Part shown: in pieces, positions 1 to 9,738 of the stretch
Layout: each line of letters starts with the position of its first letter
Numbering within the stretch: position 1 is the stretch's first letter
Assembly (NCBI RefSeq): GCF_018860855.1
Contig: NZ_JAHKQE010000020.1
Location: 150,701-214,700, forward strand
DNA length: 64,000 bases
Reading direction: 5' to 3'
Source of the DNA: Amphritea atlantica
Lineage (GTDB): Bacteria > Pseudomonadota > Gammaproteobacteria > Pseudomonadales > Balneatricaceae
Translations under genes and position numbers: made by a program
The notes under the pieces: model-generated
Databases searched by the model: none
What the model was told of the DNA's origin: nothing
Seen by the model: only the letters and a program-made list of their open reading frames with translations

Positions 1-31
1 CTTATCGCTCTGCCGAACGATTGAGCTGCAC

Positions 32-3000
32 TTAACTCAGCTCAAGTAAAACACTCAGCGCCACCGAGAAGATTGAAGAGTCAATCACCTTCGTATTCTG
101 AATATCTCTCAGCGTATGATGCCAACGTTTTAACTGTATCGCTTTGTCTTCCTCCCAACGCTCCAACCGCTGTTTAACATCGGTATTCGCTTCACCGGAC
201 TGCAGCACTTTAAGCGTCAATGCGCGGTGCTGATTATCCAACTCGATCCGATAGCTATTTTTCGCCAGTGCTTGCCAATGGTTAACAGCACTAAATTGAC
301 GAATCTGCTTATCCAACCAAATCAGATTTAGGCTCGTACCCACACCAAAGTAGGTAATCGCCACCTGTTCGACATCTTCATTGGTTTCACGCGCTACATC
401 AATCACATCCAACAGCCAATAGATGTTTTCGCTAGCCGCACAAAAGGCTGACAGTTGTCCCGAGATACCGGCAGCAGTATAACGATCATACTTCTCTTGC
501 AATCGATCGGCAGGAATGACCTTATGGATCTGCTCGTCGGAGATCACCACTTGATCAATCGCCGGTTTATAGACGTCAAGGCAGTGCTGCATATCCAGCC
601 CATCACGATGATGCCTCAGCAACCACTGCGTACCTCGAGCCAGCAGTTGAATCAGATCTTTCATCATCGCTACCTGCAGCTCAGCCGGCACCTGATTATC
701 AAGCGATTCAATCTGCTGCCATTGCGCCTCGATATTGAAGACTTCACGGGCCACCATATAAGCAGAAGCAATATCAGCATAGCTCGCACCGATGGCCGAA
801 CTGAGATTATTAACAAAGGTAATCCCCATCCGGTTAATCAGATCATTGGCGATCTGAGTCGCAGTAATCTCACGATGCAGACGGTGATTATGCAGCGCCT
901 CAGGGAACTCTTTCAGTAATCGAGCCGGGAAAGCCGTTTCCATCTCTTTAGAGAAGCCCTTATTCTCGGTTAACCAAGAGTTTATCAGCGCTTGCTTCAG
1001 CTCGATTCGCGCATAGCAGATCAGCACCGACAGCTCTGGACGGGTTAAGCCCTTACCATGTTCACGTCGGTGCAGTAGTTGCTTCTCAGTCGGCAAAAAC
1101 TCGAGTTCAGGGTTTAGTTTACCTTCACGTTCAAGGCTCTTAATTAAGCGAATGTAATCATCCAACGATTCCTGTGACACCGTTTCGGCAATATTCAGTG
1201 CCTGCGCTTGACGATAGTTATTCTTCAGTACCAGTTCGGACACATCATCGGTCATCTCCCGCAACAGCTTATTACGCTGTTTCATGGTCATGTCGCCTTG
1301 GCTGACCAATTCGTTCAGCAGGATTTTGATATTAACCTCATGGTCGGAACAGTCGACACCACCAGCATTATCGATAAAGTCGGTATTCGATGCGCCACCA
1401 TTGAGAGCAAATTCAATCCGGCCTAACTGGGTAAAGCCTAGATTACCCCCCTCACCAAGCACTTTACATCTCAGCTCATTACCATTCACACGTAGATTAT
1501 CATTCGCTTTATCGCCGACATCCGCATGAGTTTCCTGTGATGCTTTAACGTATGTACCAATACCACCATTCCAAAGCATATCCACCGGCGCTTTCAACAA
1601 AGCATGGATCAGATCGTTTGGCGCTAGACGATTCTCCGTAATAGCAAACCGTGCTTTCATCTGCGGGGTAATTTCGATCCATTTAGCGGAACGATTAAAA
1701 ACACCGCCCCCCTCACTAATTAGCTTAGTGTTGTAATCGCTCCAACTGGAACGGGGCAGTGCAAACATCCGCTTACGCTCTGCAAAAGAACTGGCCTGAT
1801 CAGGTTCAGGATCGATAAAGATATGCATATGGTTAAACGCCGCCACCAGACTAATCGTCTCGGACAGTAACATCCCATTACCAAAGACATCGCCCGCCAT
1901 ATCGCCGATACCGATAACGGTAAAGGCTTCCTGCTGAGTATTGATGCCCTGCTCACGGAAATGGCGTTTAACCGATTCCCATGCACCTCGCGCGGTGATC
2001 CCCATTCCTTTGTGGTCGTACCCTTGGCTACCACCGGAGGCAAACGCATCACCCAACCAGAAACCATACTCGTCAGAAATAGAGTTTGCGATATCAGAGA
2101 AGGTCGCGGTACCTTTATCGGCAGCAACCACCAGATAAGGATCATCTTCATCATGACGCACCACCGCTTCAGGATGAACGACCTCGCCTGCCACCAGGTT
2201 ATCGGTGATATCGAGAAGTGCGCGAATATAGGTTTTGTAACACTCAATACCTTCGGCCTGAATCACCTCCCGATCCGTGGTATCGGGCATCCGCTTACAG
2301 ATAAAGCAGCCTTTGGCGCCCATCGGCACAATCACCGAGTTTTTCACCTGTTGAGCCTTAACCAAGCCCAATACTTCGGTACGATAATCTTCCATTCGGT
2401 CGGACCAGCGTAAACCACCACGCGCCACTTTACCGACCCGAAGATGAACACCCTCAACCCTAGGAGAATAGATAAACACTTCAAATTTAGGTTTCGGCTG
2501 AGGAATATCAGGAATCGATTGCGAATCGATTTTGAATGAAAAATAGGGTTTATCAACGCCATCTTTTTGCTGATAGAAGTTGGTCCGCAGAGTGGCCTTA
2601 ATCATCACCATAAAGCGGCGTAAAATCTTATCATCATCCAGACTGTTAACCGCTTCTAGCGCATTAAGAATGCTCTGCTCAATCGCTTCTTCTAAGCCGG
2701 TATCTTGCTTACCCGGCTGAAAACGACAGCGGAAGAGATCAACCAGTTGGCGACTAATCACAACATTACGCACCAACACATCGGCGAGGAATGGCTGTGA
2801 GAAACCGAAACGTAGTTGTTTAATATAACGGCCATAGGCACGCAACATGGCGACCTCACGCCAGTTAAGCCCACCGGCAATCACCAGTCGGTTAAACTCG
2901 TCGCTATCCGCCTGACCATCCCAAACTTTAGCAAAGGCTTCTTGCAGAATCGTTTTGACTTTATCCAGTTCGACAACCGTCTGACGATCATAGCTAACAC

Positions 3001-4825
3001 GAAAATCACTGATCCAAAACTGTTTGCTATCCCGGTCGGTGACGACATAGGGGTGTTCACTCATCACTTTCAAACCGAGGTTTTCCAGCAGAGGAATCAC
3101 ATCGGACAACACTAAGGGATTTTCAACACTGAACAGCTTAAACTTCAAAATACCATCGGACTCTTCAAACGAACGATAGAAGCTCATCGCGATATCTGCA
3201 GGCGATTTTAGATAAGAGATATGCTGCAGATCATAAACCCCATTACCGGTTGAGAAGTTCTCTTTATACGCCGAACTGAAGCCACCATTAAAACGGTTAA
3301 CAAAGCGGCTGCCCTTCTCTTCGCCATAGGTTTCGATCAGGCTGACATTTAAATCATCGTCCCAAGAGCGAGAAATTTCCAAAATCTTCGCTTCGATGGT
3401 ATCAAGATCTACCTCTTCCTGTTGATCGGGATCACCGTAGATAACAAAATGGGTCCGTGACAAAACCGATTCGGAAATCTGAGAGTTCGCCTCATAGTCC
3501 CGTCCATGTAAACCCTTGTACAACAAATTCAATACTGAGGTACGCAATTTAGTGGTGTAGAGGTCACGGGGAATATAATAGAGGCAAGAGTAAAAACGCT
3601 TACTCGCATCTTGACGGACAAACAGGCAGGCACGGCGACGCTCCTGCATATTAAAGATACCAATACTGGTTTGCTTAAGGTCGCTGGTTTGCGCCAAAAT
3701 CAACTCTTCACGCGGCATATCGGTAAGTATCTGCACCAGCGCTTTATGGCTATGTCCACCGGGTTCAAAACCACACTCAGACAGAATACTGATAAGCTTT
3801 AAGCGAACAACCGGAATCCGTAACGGGTTCGTCAGGAATACGGTTGAAGTATAGAGTCCGTAAATTCGGCACTCGCCACAGACCTTACCTTGGTCATCGA
3901 ACCGTTTAATAATAATGAGATCGCGATAAACCGAACGATGCACGGTGGAACGCACCACATCTTTACTGAACATCACCAATTGATCGGCTAATACGAACTG
4001 CTGCTCTAGCTGACTTAACTCTTTGCTTTGTTGCGAATGGCGCTGTGTACCAAGTTGTGAACCATCTACGGTATCAACAAAAACCTTACCGGCATCCTGA
4101 CGAATAACCGCCTCTTCATACCCTTGGAAGATAAAGTTCTCATCTAGCAACCAGTCTAGCAGTTTGCGCGTCTCTTTAATCTCAGGACTATTGGCATCGC
4201 GAAGGCGTAACTCCTCTTTCAGATCCTGAGCTTTCTCTTTAATCGGGGCAAAGTCATCGACAACCGCTTTAACATCCGCCAGCACTTTTAATAAACCATC
4301 ACGCAGCTCATTGAGCGTTTCCGGTGAGGAGTGCCGTTCGATCTCCAGATAGATCAGCGATTCAACCTGAGAGTTCTCATCCCTTTCACGGGCGGGCTTT
4401 AAGCTTTTCAGTTTGTGGGCTTTAGTACGTTCGCAAGCCAACACACAGTTATTGATCGTTAATATGCCCAGTTCTCGACGGTTAAGTTCCATACGCACAG
4501 AATCAACCAAAAAGGGGACATCAACATTGTGAATCTGAATCACCGTATGGTTGGAGTGCCAACCATGCTGTTCATAATCGGGGTTAAACACGCGAACATC
4601 TGGCGCAGGGGCTTTGTAGTCCTGCATCAATTGCCAGTATGATAGCGACGCCGAATACAGATATTCCAACGATCGGCTCTGCAGCTCTTCGGGTGCCGCG
4701 ACACTGAGAAATTTTTGGGTAAATAGCTGCATCGACGGTTGTAAACTCTTGCTCACCTGAGCACAGAGCTTTTCGCTGAGCAGATCAATAATCTGAGATT
4801 TGGTCAGACCCACTAAATCATGCAT
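32..4825 (-). CDS. gdhB: NAD-specific glutamate dehydrogenase, large (about 180 kDa) class
   Basis: This enzyme oxidatively deaminates L-glutamate to 2-oxoglutarate and ammonium with NAD+ in the cytoplasm. The product is 1597 residues, the size of the large NAD-GDH class and far above the 450-residue hexameric type. The N-terminal half holds ACT-like regulatory segments. The catalytic core around residues 780-1200 shows the conserved stretches KGCFICKRMP, FASGGSQGYDHK and GDMAGDVFGNG. The frame stays open to 4897, but I chose the ATG at 4825: it gives the usual N-terminus (MHDLVGLTKSQ) and has a TGGAG ribosome site about 12 bases upstream. An Lrp/AsnC regulator is transcribed divergently 285 bases away and is the natural candidate to control it. 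Catabolic rather than assimilatory use is inferred from the class. Family confidence is high. Confidence 0.95.
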   Translation of the reverse strand: MHDLVGLTKSQIIDLLSEKLCAQVSKSLQPSMQLFTQKFLSVAAPEELQSRSLEYLYSASLSYWQLMQDYKAPAPDVRVFNPDYEQHGWHSNHTVIQIHNVDVPFLVDSVRMELNRRELGILTINNCVLACERTKAHKLKSLKPARERDENSQVESLIYLEIERHSSPETLNELRDGLLKVLADVKAVVDDFAPIKEKAQDLKEELRLRDANSPEIKETRKLLDWLLDENFIFQGYEEAVIRQDAGKVFVDTVDGSQLGTQRHSQQSKELSQLEQQFVLADQLVMFSKDVVRSTVHRSVYRDLIIIKRFDDQGKVCGECRIYGLYTSTVFLTNPLRIPVVRLKLISILSECGFEPGGHSHKALVQILTDMPREELILAQTSDLKQTSIGIFNMQERRRACLFVRQDASKRFYSCLYYIPRDLYTTKLRTSVLNLLYKGLHGRDYEANSQISESVLSRTHFVIYGDPDQQEEVDLDTIEAKILEISRSWDDDLNVSLIETYGEEKGSRFVNRFNGGFSSAYKENFSTGNGVYDLQHISYLKSPADIAMSFYRSFEESDGILKFKLFSVENPLVLSDVIPLLENLGLKVMSEHPYVVTDRDSKQFWISDFRVSYDRQTVVELDKVKTILQEAFAKVWDGQADSDEFNRLVIAGGLNWREVAMLRAYGRYIKQLRFGFSQPFLADVLVRNVVISRQLVDLFRCRFQPGKQDTGLEEAIEQSILNALEAVNSLDDDKILRRFMVMIKATLRTNFYQQKDGVDKPYFSFKIDSQSIPDIPQPKPKFEVFIYSPRVEGVHLRVGKVARGGLRWSDRMEDYRTEVLGLVKAQQVKNSVIVPMGAKGCFICKRMPDTTDREVIQAEGIECYKTYIRALLDITDNLVAGEVVHPEAVVRHDEDDPYLVVAADKGTATFSDIANSISDEYGFWLGDAFASGGSQGYDHKGMGITARGAWESVKRHFREQGINTQQEAFTVIGIGDMAGDVFGNGMLLSETISLVAAFNHMHIFIDPEPDQASSFAERKRMFALPRSSWSDYNTKLISEGGGVFNRSAKWIEITPQMKARFAITENRLAPNDLIHALLKAPVDMLWNGGIGTYVKASQETHADVGDKANDNLRVNGNELRCKVLGEGGNLGFTQLGRIEFALNGGASNTDFIDNAGGVDCSDHEVNIKILLNELVSQGDMTMKQRNKLLREMTDDVSELVLKNNYRQAQALNIAETVSQESLDDYIRLIKSLEREGKLNPELEFLPTEKQLLHRREHGKGLTRPELSVLICYARIELKQALINSWLTENKGFSKEMETAFPARLLKEFPEALHNHRLHREITATQIANDLINRMGITFVNNLSSAIGASYADIASAYMVAREVFNIEAQWQQIESLDNQVPAELQVAMMKDLIQLLARGTQWLLRHHRDGLDMQHCLDVYKPAIDQVVISDEQIHKVIPADRLQEKYDRYTAAGISGQLSAFCAASENIYWLLDVIDVARETNEDVEQVAITYFGVGTSLNLIWLDKQIRQFSAVNHWQALAKNSYRIELDNQHRALTLKVLQSGEANTDVKQRLERWEEDKAIQLKRWHHTLRDIQNTKVIDSSIFSVALSVLLELS

Positions 4826-5110
4826 GTTGTATAGACTCCAGATAGCTCTCGCTACGTCCGATAATAACCGGATTGTTATTATTCCCTGTATCGGCACAAA
4901 TAACGGCCATGAGACAGAGCGGTTGTGCTGATACCCACGATAATGTTATCCCGACAATAACAGGATAGTCCTAAAAACCGATAGGTATTAGTTAAGGATA
5001 AAGTATAGGAAAAGAACAGGAGTCTTTTTCACTGTATTTTTGTTTTTTATAGCCGTATCCTTCTGTTAATGATGTTTTACATAAACGAACAACCAGAACA
5101 ATAAAATATT

Positions 5111-5572
5111 ATGGATAAACTGGATAAATTAGATATGGCTATTCTGCGTGAACTGCAGAAAAATGCCCGCATTACCGTCACCGAACTCGCTGCACGCGTC
5201 GGCCTGTCGAAAACTCCCTGTCAAATCCGCATGAAACGCTTGGAAGAACAGGGCTATATCCTCGGTTACATCGCACTGGTTGATCAGAAAAAACTAGGCA
5301 CCAAGCATGTCGCCTTTGTTCAGGTAAAACTCAGCGATACCAAAACCAAAGCATTACGGGCCTTTAACGAAGCCGTCAGAGAGATTCCAGAAATTGAGCA
5401 GTGCCATATGGTCGCAGCTAACTTCGACTATCTGCTCAAGGTGAGAACCACCGGTATGGAGTCCTACCGAGAGGTACTTGGGGAGAAAATATCCTCGCTG
5501 CCCTATGTGACCCAAACCAGCACCTTTGTGGTCATGGAAGATGTCAAAGATATTGAGTCTAAACTCCTCTGA
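5111..5572 (+). CDS. Lrp/AsnC family transcriptional regulator
   Basis: A 153-residue regulator of standard Lrp length. The N-terminal winged helix-turn-helix (residues about 5-50) has the typical ARITVTELAARVGLSKTP sequence, and a C-terminal RAM/ACT-like domain (about 65-145) normally binds amino acids and drives oligomerisation. The sequence style is closest to the PutR/BkdR-like members that respond to amino acids during catabolism; that assignment is from memory. It is divergent from the giant NAD-glutamate dehydrogenase gene, with a 285-base shared region, so control of gdhB in response to glutamate or a related amino acid is the simplest inference. No strong ribosome site precedes the ATG. 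Confidence 0.9.
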   Translation: MDKLDKLDMAILRELQKNARITVTELAARVGLSKTPCQIRMKRLEEQGYILGYIALVDQKKLGTKHVAFVQVKLSDTKTKALRAFNEAVREIPEIEQCHMVAANFDYLLKVRTTGMESYREVLGEKISSLPYVTQTSTFVVMEDVKDIESKLL

Positions 5573-5631
5573 TCAGCACTTTTGATCACTCTAAATTGTT
5601 ATATCAAAGAACCTTAACCTGAGTACAGACT

Positions 5632-6522
5632 GTGAACCGAACCTCACTTCTACTGGCATTAGCGGTTGTACTCATGTGGTCGACCGTCGCGACCGCCTTT
5701 AAACTAACACTCGCGCTCATCAGCCCACTACAGATGCTCTGGATTGCAGTAGCAACCTCTTTTGTGATCCTACTGATCGCCACGATCCTGCAGCAAAAAT
5801 TGCGTCTAGCCTATCAGTACCTACGCCAATCAGGTGGTTATTTTCTGCTATTGGCATTACTCAATCCCACCCTGTATTACTTAATCCTATTCGCCGCCTA
5901 TGATCGATTACCAGCGCAACAAGCCCAGGCGCTGAACTACACTTGGGCGGTGGTGCTAAGCATCATGGCGGTGCCTTTCCTAGGGCAAACCTTTACGCTA
6001 AAAAAATTCATTAGCATCATTTTGGCATACAGCGGCGTGATAGTGATCGCCACACAGGGCAACCTGCTATCGTTGGATTTTAAAAACCCTCTCGGCGTTA
6101 TCCTAGGCGTCGGCAGCTCTCTTTTCTTTGCCAGTTATTGGATTCTCAATACCCGCAACCCACGCGACGCGGTCGTTTCACTGCTACTCTGCTTTGGCCT
6201 GAGCTTGCCAATGCTCAGTGTGTTAATGCTAATTCAGGGCGAGGTCACCGCTCTGCCCTGGCAGGCGGTTGCTGGCGGCATCTATATCGGTACCTTTGAG
6301 ATGGGCTTTGCCTTCTTATTATGGATGCAGGCCATGCGAATGACCGATAACACCGCTCAGTTGAGTAACCTTGTGTACCTATCACCGCCTCTGTCGTTGA
6401 TCTTGCTATCCACCCTTGCAGATGAACCGGTGATGTTCTCGACCATCATAGGGCTGGTACTCATTATCAGCGGTGTCCTTATTCAGCAACTCAAAGGTAA
6501 ACCCTCATCGGCCGCTGACTAA
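5632..6522 (+). CDS. EamA/DMT-family transporter (RhaT-like exporter)
   Basis: A 296-residue integral membrane protein with about ten predicted membrane segments arranged as two EamA halves (residues about 5-140 and 150-285), typical of drug/metabolite transporters that export amino acids or related solutes. The start is GTG. It follows the Lrp/AsnC gene by 59 bases on the same strand and may be cotranscribed; Lrp-type regulators often sit beside an amino acid exporter, so amino acid efflux is a reasonable guess, but the substrate cannot be read from sequence. Its stop codon overlaps the stop of the convergent membrane-protein gene on the minus strand, with no terminator hairpin between them. 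Confidence 0.88.
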   Translation: MNRTSLLLALAVVLMWSTVATAFKLTLALISPLQMLWIAVATSFVILLIATILQQKLRLAYQYLRQSGGYFLLLALLNPTLYYLILFAAYDRLPAQQAQALNYTWAVVLSIMAVPFLGQTFTLKKFISIILAYSGVIVIATQGNLLSLDFKNPLGVILGVGSSLFFASYWILNTRNPRDAVVSLLLCFGLSLPMLSVLMLIQGEVTALPWQAVAGGIYIGTFEMGFAFLLWMQAMRMTDNTAQLSNLVYLSPPLSLILLSTLADEPVMFSTIIGLVLIISGVLIQQLKGKPSSAAD

Positions 6523-8666
6523 GCGATTAACGCATTAATCAGCTCTTCGGTTTGTTCGCGCTTAGCGGTATCGGTTATCTGATCAAGGCCAAATAGATAG
6601 TTTAAAGCGTTACGTGCATCACGACTAAGATCTTTAATCGTGACGTTATGATGATAATGTCTGACCTCCTCAAACAGACTGTTCAGACTTCTATCCCCAC
6701 GTAATTGGGCCGCAAAATGGTTAGCCCCACCGAGGTGTTCTACCAGCCCTTCGACTAATGCTTCGCCGTTGGTATCGGAGGTGAAATAACCTACGATCGC
6801 ACCAATGAGCCCGACAATTAATGCGGCCACAAACAGTACTGCCGCCGCCGGTGGTACCACCGCCGTACCAGCCGACATCCAGAGCATAAACCCGAACAAG
6901 CTCAAAAGACCACTGGCGAGCCCAATGCCAGCAACCGTCATCCCTGCATAGTCCCGGGTACGATGCTCCTCAGCCATCATCGCACTACTGGATGCAATCG
7001 CGGCTAATGAACCAAAAAAACCTAATGTTCGGCCAACAGCCGCCGTCCCAAGCCTACCTTGACTGACAAATTTAAAACGCTGTAACGCCTGTATCAAGGA
7101 CGAGGCAAAGCCCGTGAATTGGGCAGCCGTATCACCCCATAAACGAATCCGAGTGATCATACTATCGGTCGTCGTGGTAGCAGCTGTGACAAAGGCATTA
7201 AGAAAGAGTATGCCGGTGATCAGCGACATAAACACGCCCCAGCCGGGGCTGCTCATAACATTAGAATTAACAACCCTTTCACTCCACCCTTTAACCCCGA
7301 TAACCTCAGCAGGGTCGGTGGAGCTCATACGGCGGATAAACTCGTTTCTATCAGGACCACTCAAACCAATTAATTTAGCGGTCACGCGCACGCTCAGGTT
7401 CCGTATTATCAGCCCTGTGTTGTGGTTTTCCGACGCTATCTGAATTATTTTTGCCATTGATGCTTCCAGCACCCCCATCAACAAGGAGGGCGGCCCTGGC
7501 AAGTTACCGGCAATAGTAGGAACAAGGCTGATTTTTGCCGCCACCGTGCCTAAGCAGGATGAAGACGCAAAGCTGCGCCATTCACCTCTATCGATCATCT
7601 CTAATGCGGGTTGTAAACGCTCCGTGATAAACGTCACCGCATGACTACTGGTCAGCACCACTCGATAACAGGCACCCAGTTTGCTGTAAACGCCCTGCAT
7701 AAAGCGGCTGGTGATCATGTCATCACTCTGGCATGCCTGAGCTAGCAGTTCATACAATCGACTATCGCCTTCGAGCATCTGGTATAGGCTGTCAGAGTCC
7801 CGGCGAATAGCCCCTTGCAGTGAACGCGCTCTCGTCGTCGGTTCACGTCCCAAGGTTCGGTCGGCATAGTCCTTGAGTGAATTCAATTTCCGCTGAAGCG
7901 TGTCAATGTTGCTCTGCTGCGTACTTGAATACCCCGATACGGGGTTCACTTCAGCAATATCAACAAACTCAATTAATAATCCAAGTGAGCCTAGTTCTTG
8001 CTGATAGGGTTGCAAAATACGCCCTAAGGCCTGCTGATTAGCCGCAATTCGCTCGGCTTTAGCGAGCGCATTATCGACTTCGGTCAATAAGGAACTACTT
8101 AACTGCTGCATGTTCGCCGACACCAATGCGGTGCGGTTGAGTGCGACTTCCTGTTCCAGTGCTTCGGTGCGAGGCAGTATCAGCCGATAATTACGTCCAA
8201 CAGGTAAACGCCATCGATGATAACGGGGTGTGCCGGCATCCGCATCACCATTCATCACCGCCCTGAGTGCCGCGGTTTGATCCTCTACTGAAGTGGCGTC
8301 ACCACCAACATAACGCCGATAAAGGTATTCACGCACAAAACCATTAGGACCGTTATGCCAATTGAGAATACGGCTAAACAAGCTTCTCCGTTCCAGCTTG
8401 AGCGCCTCGGCTAAGGTGCCAATAGTCGGATTAGGATGAGTTTCGCTATACGTACTCAGTTCAACGCGTACCAGCGGGTAATCAAAATTTGCTATACGGT
8501 ATAAAAAAACACCCGCCATCCGAGTCCGCTCATTACGATCCGCATGACGAACGTCTTCTATCTGCTGGTTATAGATTTCAGAATAATTAACCGCATCACT
8601 CACACAGGCGAACTCCTCGCTTATATCCGTTCCTGGGCTGCTGACGTCACAAACTTGATCACACAT
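6519..8666 (-). CDS. Last gene of the paralog operon: large protein with C-terminal membrane segments, unknown function
   Basis: I do not recognise this 715-residue protein. The first 450 residues are mostly helical and soluble-looking, with no signal peptide. The region about 475-640 has three or four hydrophobic segments: one near 475-500, one glycine/alanine-rich near 550-565, and two near 580-635. A soluble 80-residue tail follows. The pattern of a long helical N-terminus followed by Gly/Ala-rich membrane hairpins recalls colicin-like or VasX-type membrane-active proteins; that is a resemblance in layout, not a sequence match I can prove. It is the last gene of an 11-gene minus-strand operon, 110 bases after the preceding gene (the widest gap in the operon), with AGGGAG upstream of its ATG. 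No T6SS structural gene is nearby. It could equally be a membrane anchor for the assembly encoded upstream. Confidence 0.75.
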   Translation of the reverse strand: MCDQVCDVSSPGTDISEEFACVSDAVNYSEIYNQQIEDVRHADRNERTRMAGVFLYRIANFDYPLVRVELSTYSETHPNPTIGTLAEALKLERRSLFSRILNWHNGPNGFVREYLYRRYVGGDATSVEDQTAALRAVMNGDADAGTPRYHRWRLPVGRNYRLILPRTEALEQEVALNRTALVSANMQQLSSSLLTEVDNALAKAERIAANQQALGRILQPYQQELGSLGLLIEFVDIAEVNPVSGYSSTQQSNIDTLQRKLNSLKDYADRTLGREPTTRARSLQGAIRRDSDSLYQMLEGDSRLYELLAQACQSDDMITSRFMQGVYSKLGACYRVVLTSSHAVTFITERLQPALEMIDRGEWRSFASSSCLGTVAAKISLVPTIAGNLPGPPSLLMGVLEASMAKIIQIASENHNTGLIIRNLSVRVTAKLIGLSGPDRNEFIRRMSSTDPAEVIGVKGWSERVVNSNVMSSPGWGVFMSLITGILFLNAFVTAATTTTDSMITRIRLWGDTAAQFTGFASSLIQALQRFKFVSQGRLGTAAVGRTLGFFGSLAAIASSSAMMAEEHRTRDYAGMTVAGIGLASGLLSLFGFMLWMSAGTAVVPPAAAVLFVAALIVGLIGAIVGYFTSDTNGEALVEGLVEHLGGANHFAAQLRGDRSLNSLFEEVRHYHHNVTIKDLSRDARNALNYLFGLDQITDTAKREQTEELINALIA

Positions 8667-8776
8667 AGCTTTGCTCCCTAGCCGCTGGCTAATGCCACAG
8701 ACTGTTACTTTTTTATCTACGCAGATGTTTATCTAGGCTAATCGACGGGCTGATACAGCAACTTTCAGCAATAGGT

Positions 8777-9127
8777 TTAGTCTGGAGTATCATCCTCATC
8801 GGCTGGATCGGGTTGAGTATTAAACTGTTCATCCACCGGCGGCATCGGTACTGTCTCGGGGTCTGGCCAAGCAGCCTGTCGTTGTTGGTTCTGCTGTAAC
8901 TGTTCGGCATTCAACCCAGGCATCTCTCGCAGCATTCTCATCGTTGAGATTAAACTGCTAAAACCTTGCTGACTCTGCCGACTATTGTTACTCAGGCTGA
9001 CAGACCCAACCCTGCCTAACCCACCGGCAATTGGATTCTGTAGATCAAAGGTTTCCCCTGCGGGTGCATTCTGCTGCTGAGATATGCGCCGTAGTAGCGA
9101 TTCAATTTGCTGACCACCATTACTCAT
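8777..9127 (-). CDS. Small low-complexity protein of the paralog operon, unknown function
   Basis: A 116-residue protein that I do not recognise. It is rich in Gln, Ser, Asn and Pro, lacks any signal peptide or membrane segment, and ends in an acidic tail (PDPADEDDTPD). It probably lacks a stable globular fold for much of its length. A strong TAAGGAG ribosome site lies 6 bases before the ATG. It begins 18 bases after the stop of the PASTA-fused paralog, within the same tight operon, which argues that it is a real component, perhaps a linker or assembly chaperone. No function is claimed. Confidence 0.7.
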   Translation of the reverse strand: MSNGGQQIESLLRRISQQQNAPAGETFDLQNPIAGGLGRVGSVSLSNNSRQSQQGFSSLISTMRMLREMPGLNAEQLQQNQQRQAAWPDPETVPMPPVDEQFNTQPDPADEDDTPD

Positions 9128-9145
9128 TTCAGACTCCTTAGGCGT

Positions 9146-9721
9146 TTATACGCCTACCGTAATCAGATTACCGGCATCAATAAACGATCCAGCAACCGGT
9201 TTGGTCGAGGCCACAATCGCCGAATCTTTCGCGCTTCGAGGAGAAACCGTAAACTCGATACCCATTTTTTCCAGCAACTCTTTGGCTTCCCCTAGCGGAA
9301 TACCCGAAAGCAGTGGCACCACCTGCATATTGTCGATTTCTAGCGGAGCAGGCACCGGCCTAAAGGTCAATTTCAGCTTACTCGCTCCCTCGATCTTAAA
9401 GTCATACTGGTTCTGATAACTTGCATCGACGGTTGTGCCTTTTATCTCGGTTTTCACCTTTCGGTCGCTGCCAATAGACTGCTGCACCGTCAACGCCATA
9501 CTGATTTCAGCTTCCGCTTCGGGAATAACATACCAAGTAGGGCGATAGCCGATCCGACGCATCTCTTTGAGCAACTCATCATCAAGGCTATAAATCTGCT
9601 TTAGGTTTTCGATGGTTTTTGCGTCGATCGCGTATTGCGCCTGCGCCACACCGATTCCCATCTCCGCGATCATATCGCCTAGAGGCGTCGCCAATACTTT
9701 TGTAAAAGGATTCTCTGCCAT
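9146..9721 (-). CDS. Paralog-family protein fused to a C-terminal PASTA domain
   Basis: A 191-residue protein. Residues about 1-125 repeat the scaffold of the four paralogs further upstream in the operon: a TPLGDMI..GIGVAQAQYAID N-terminus, a GYRPTWY strand, an acidic E.E segment, then VDASYQNQYDFKIEGASKL and PVPAP. Residues about 128-191 form a PASTA domain (starting VPLLSGIPLGEAKELLE, ending PGS-type repeat and VGV). PASTA domains normally sit outside the cell on Ser/Thr kinases or penicillin-binding proteins, yet there is no signal peptide or membrane segment. A CAAGGAGAG ribosome site precedes the ATG. It is 17 bases downstream of another PASTA-ended gene, so the two probably work together. 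The scaffold may be related to DUF2589; this is unproven. Confidence 0.8.
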   Translation of the reverse strand: MAENPFTKVLATPLGDMIAEMGIGVAQAQYAIDAKTIENLKQIYSLDDELLKEMRRIGYRPTWYVIPEAEAEISMALTVQQSIGSDRKVKTEIKGTTVDASYQNQYDFKIEGASKLKLTFRPVPAPLEIDNMQVVPLLSGIPLGEAKELLEKMGIEFTVSPRSAKDSAIVASTKPVAGSFIDAGNLITVGV

Positions 9722-9738
9722 AACGCTCTCCTTGAGAC

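Noticed and set aside
455..3802. Several open frames of 60-175 residues on both strands inside the glutamate dehydrogenase gene
   Set aside because: They overlap the long dehydrogenase frame, lack ribosome sites and have no recognisable domains.
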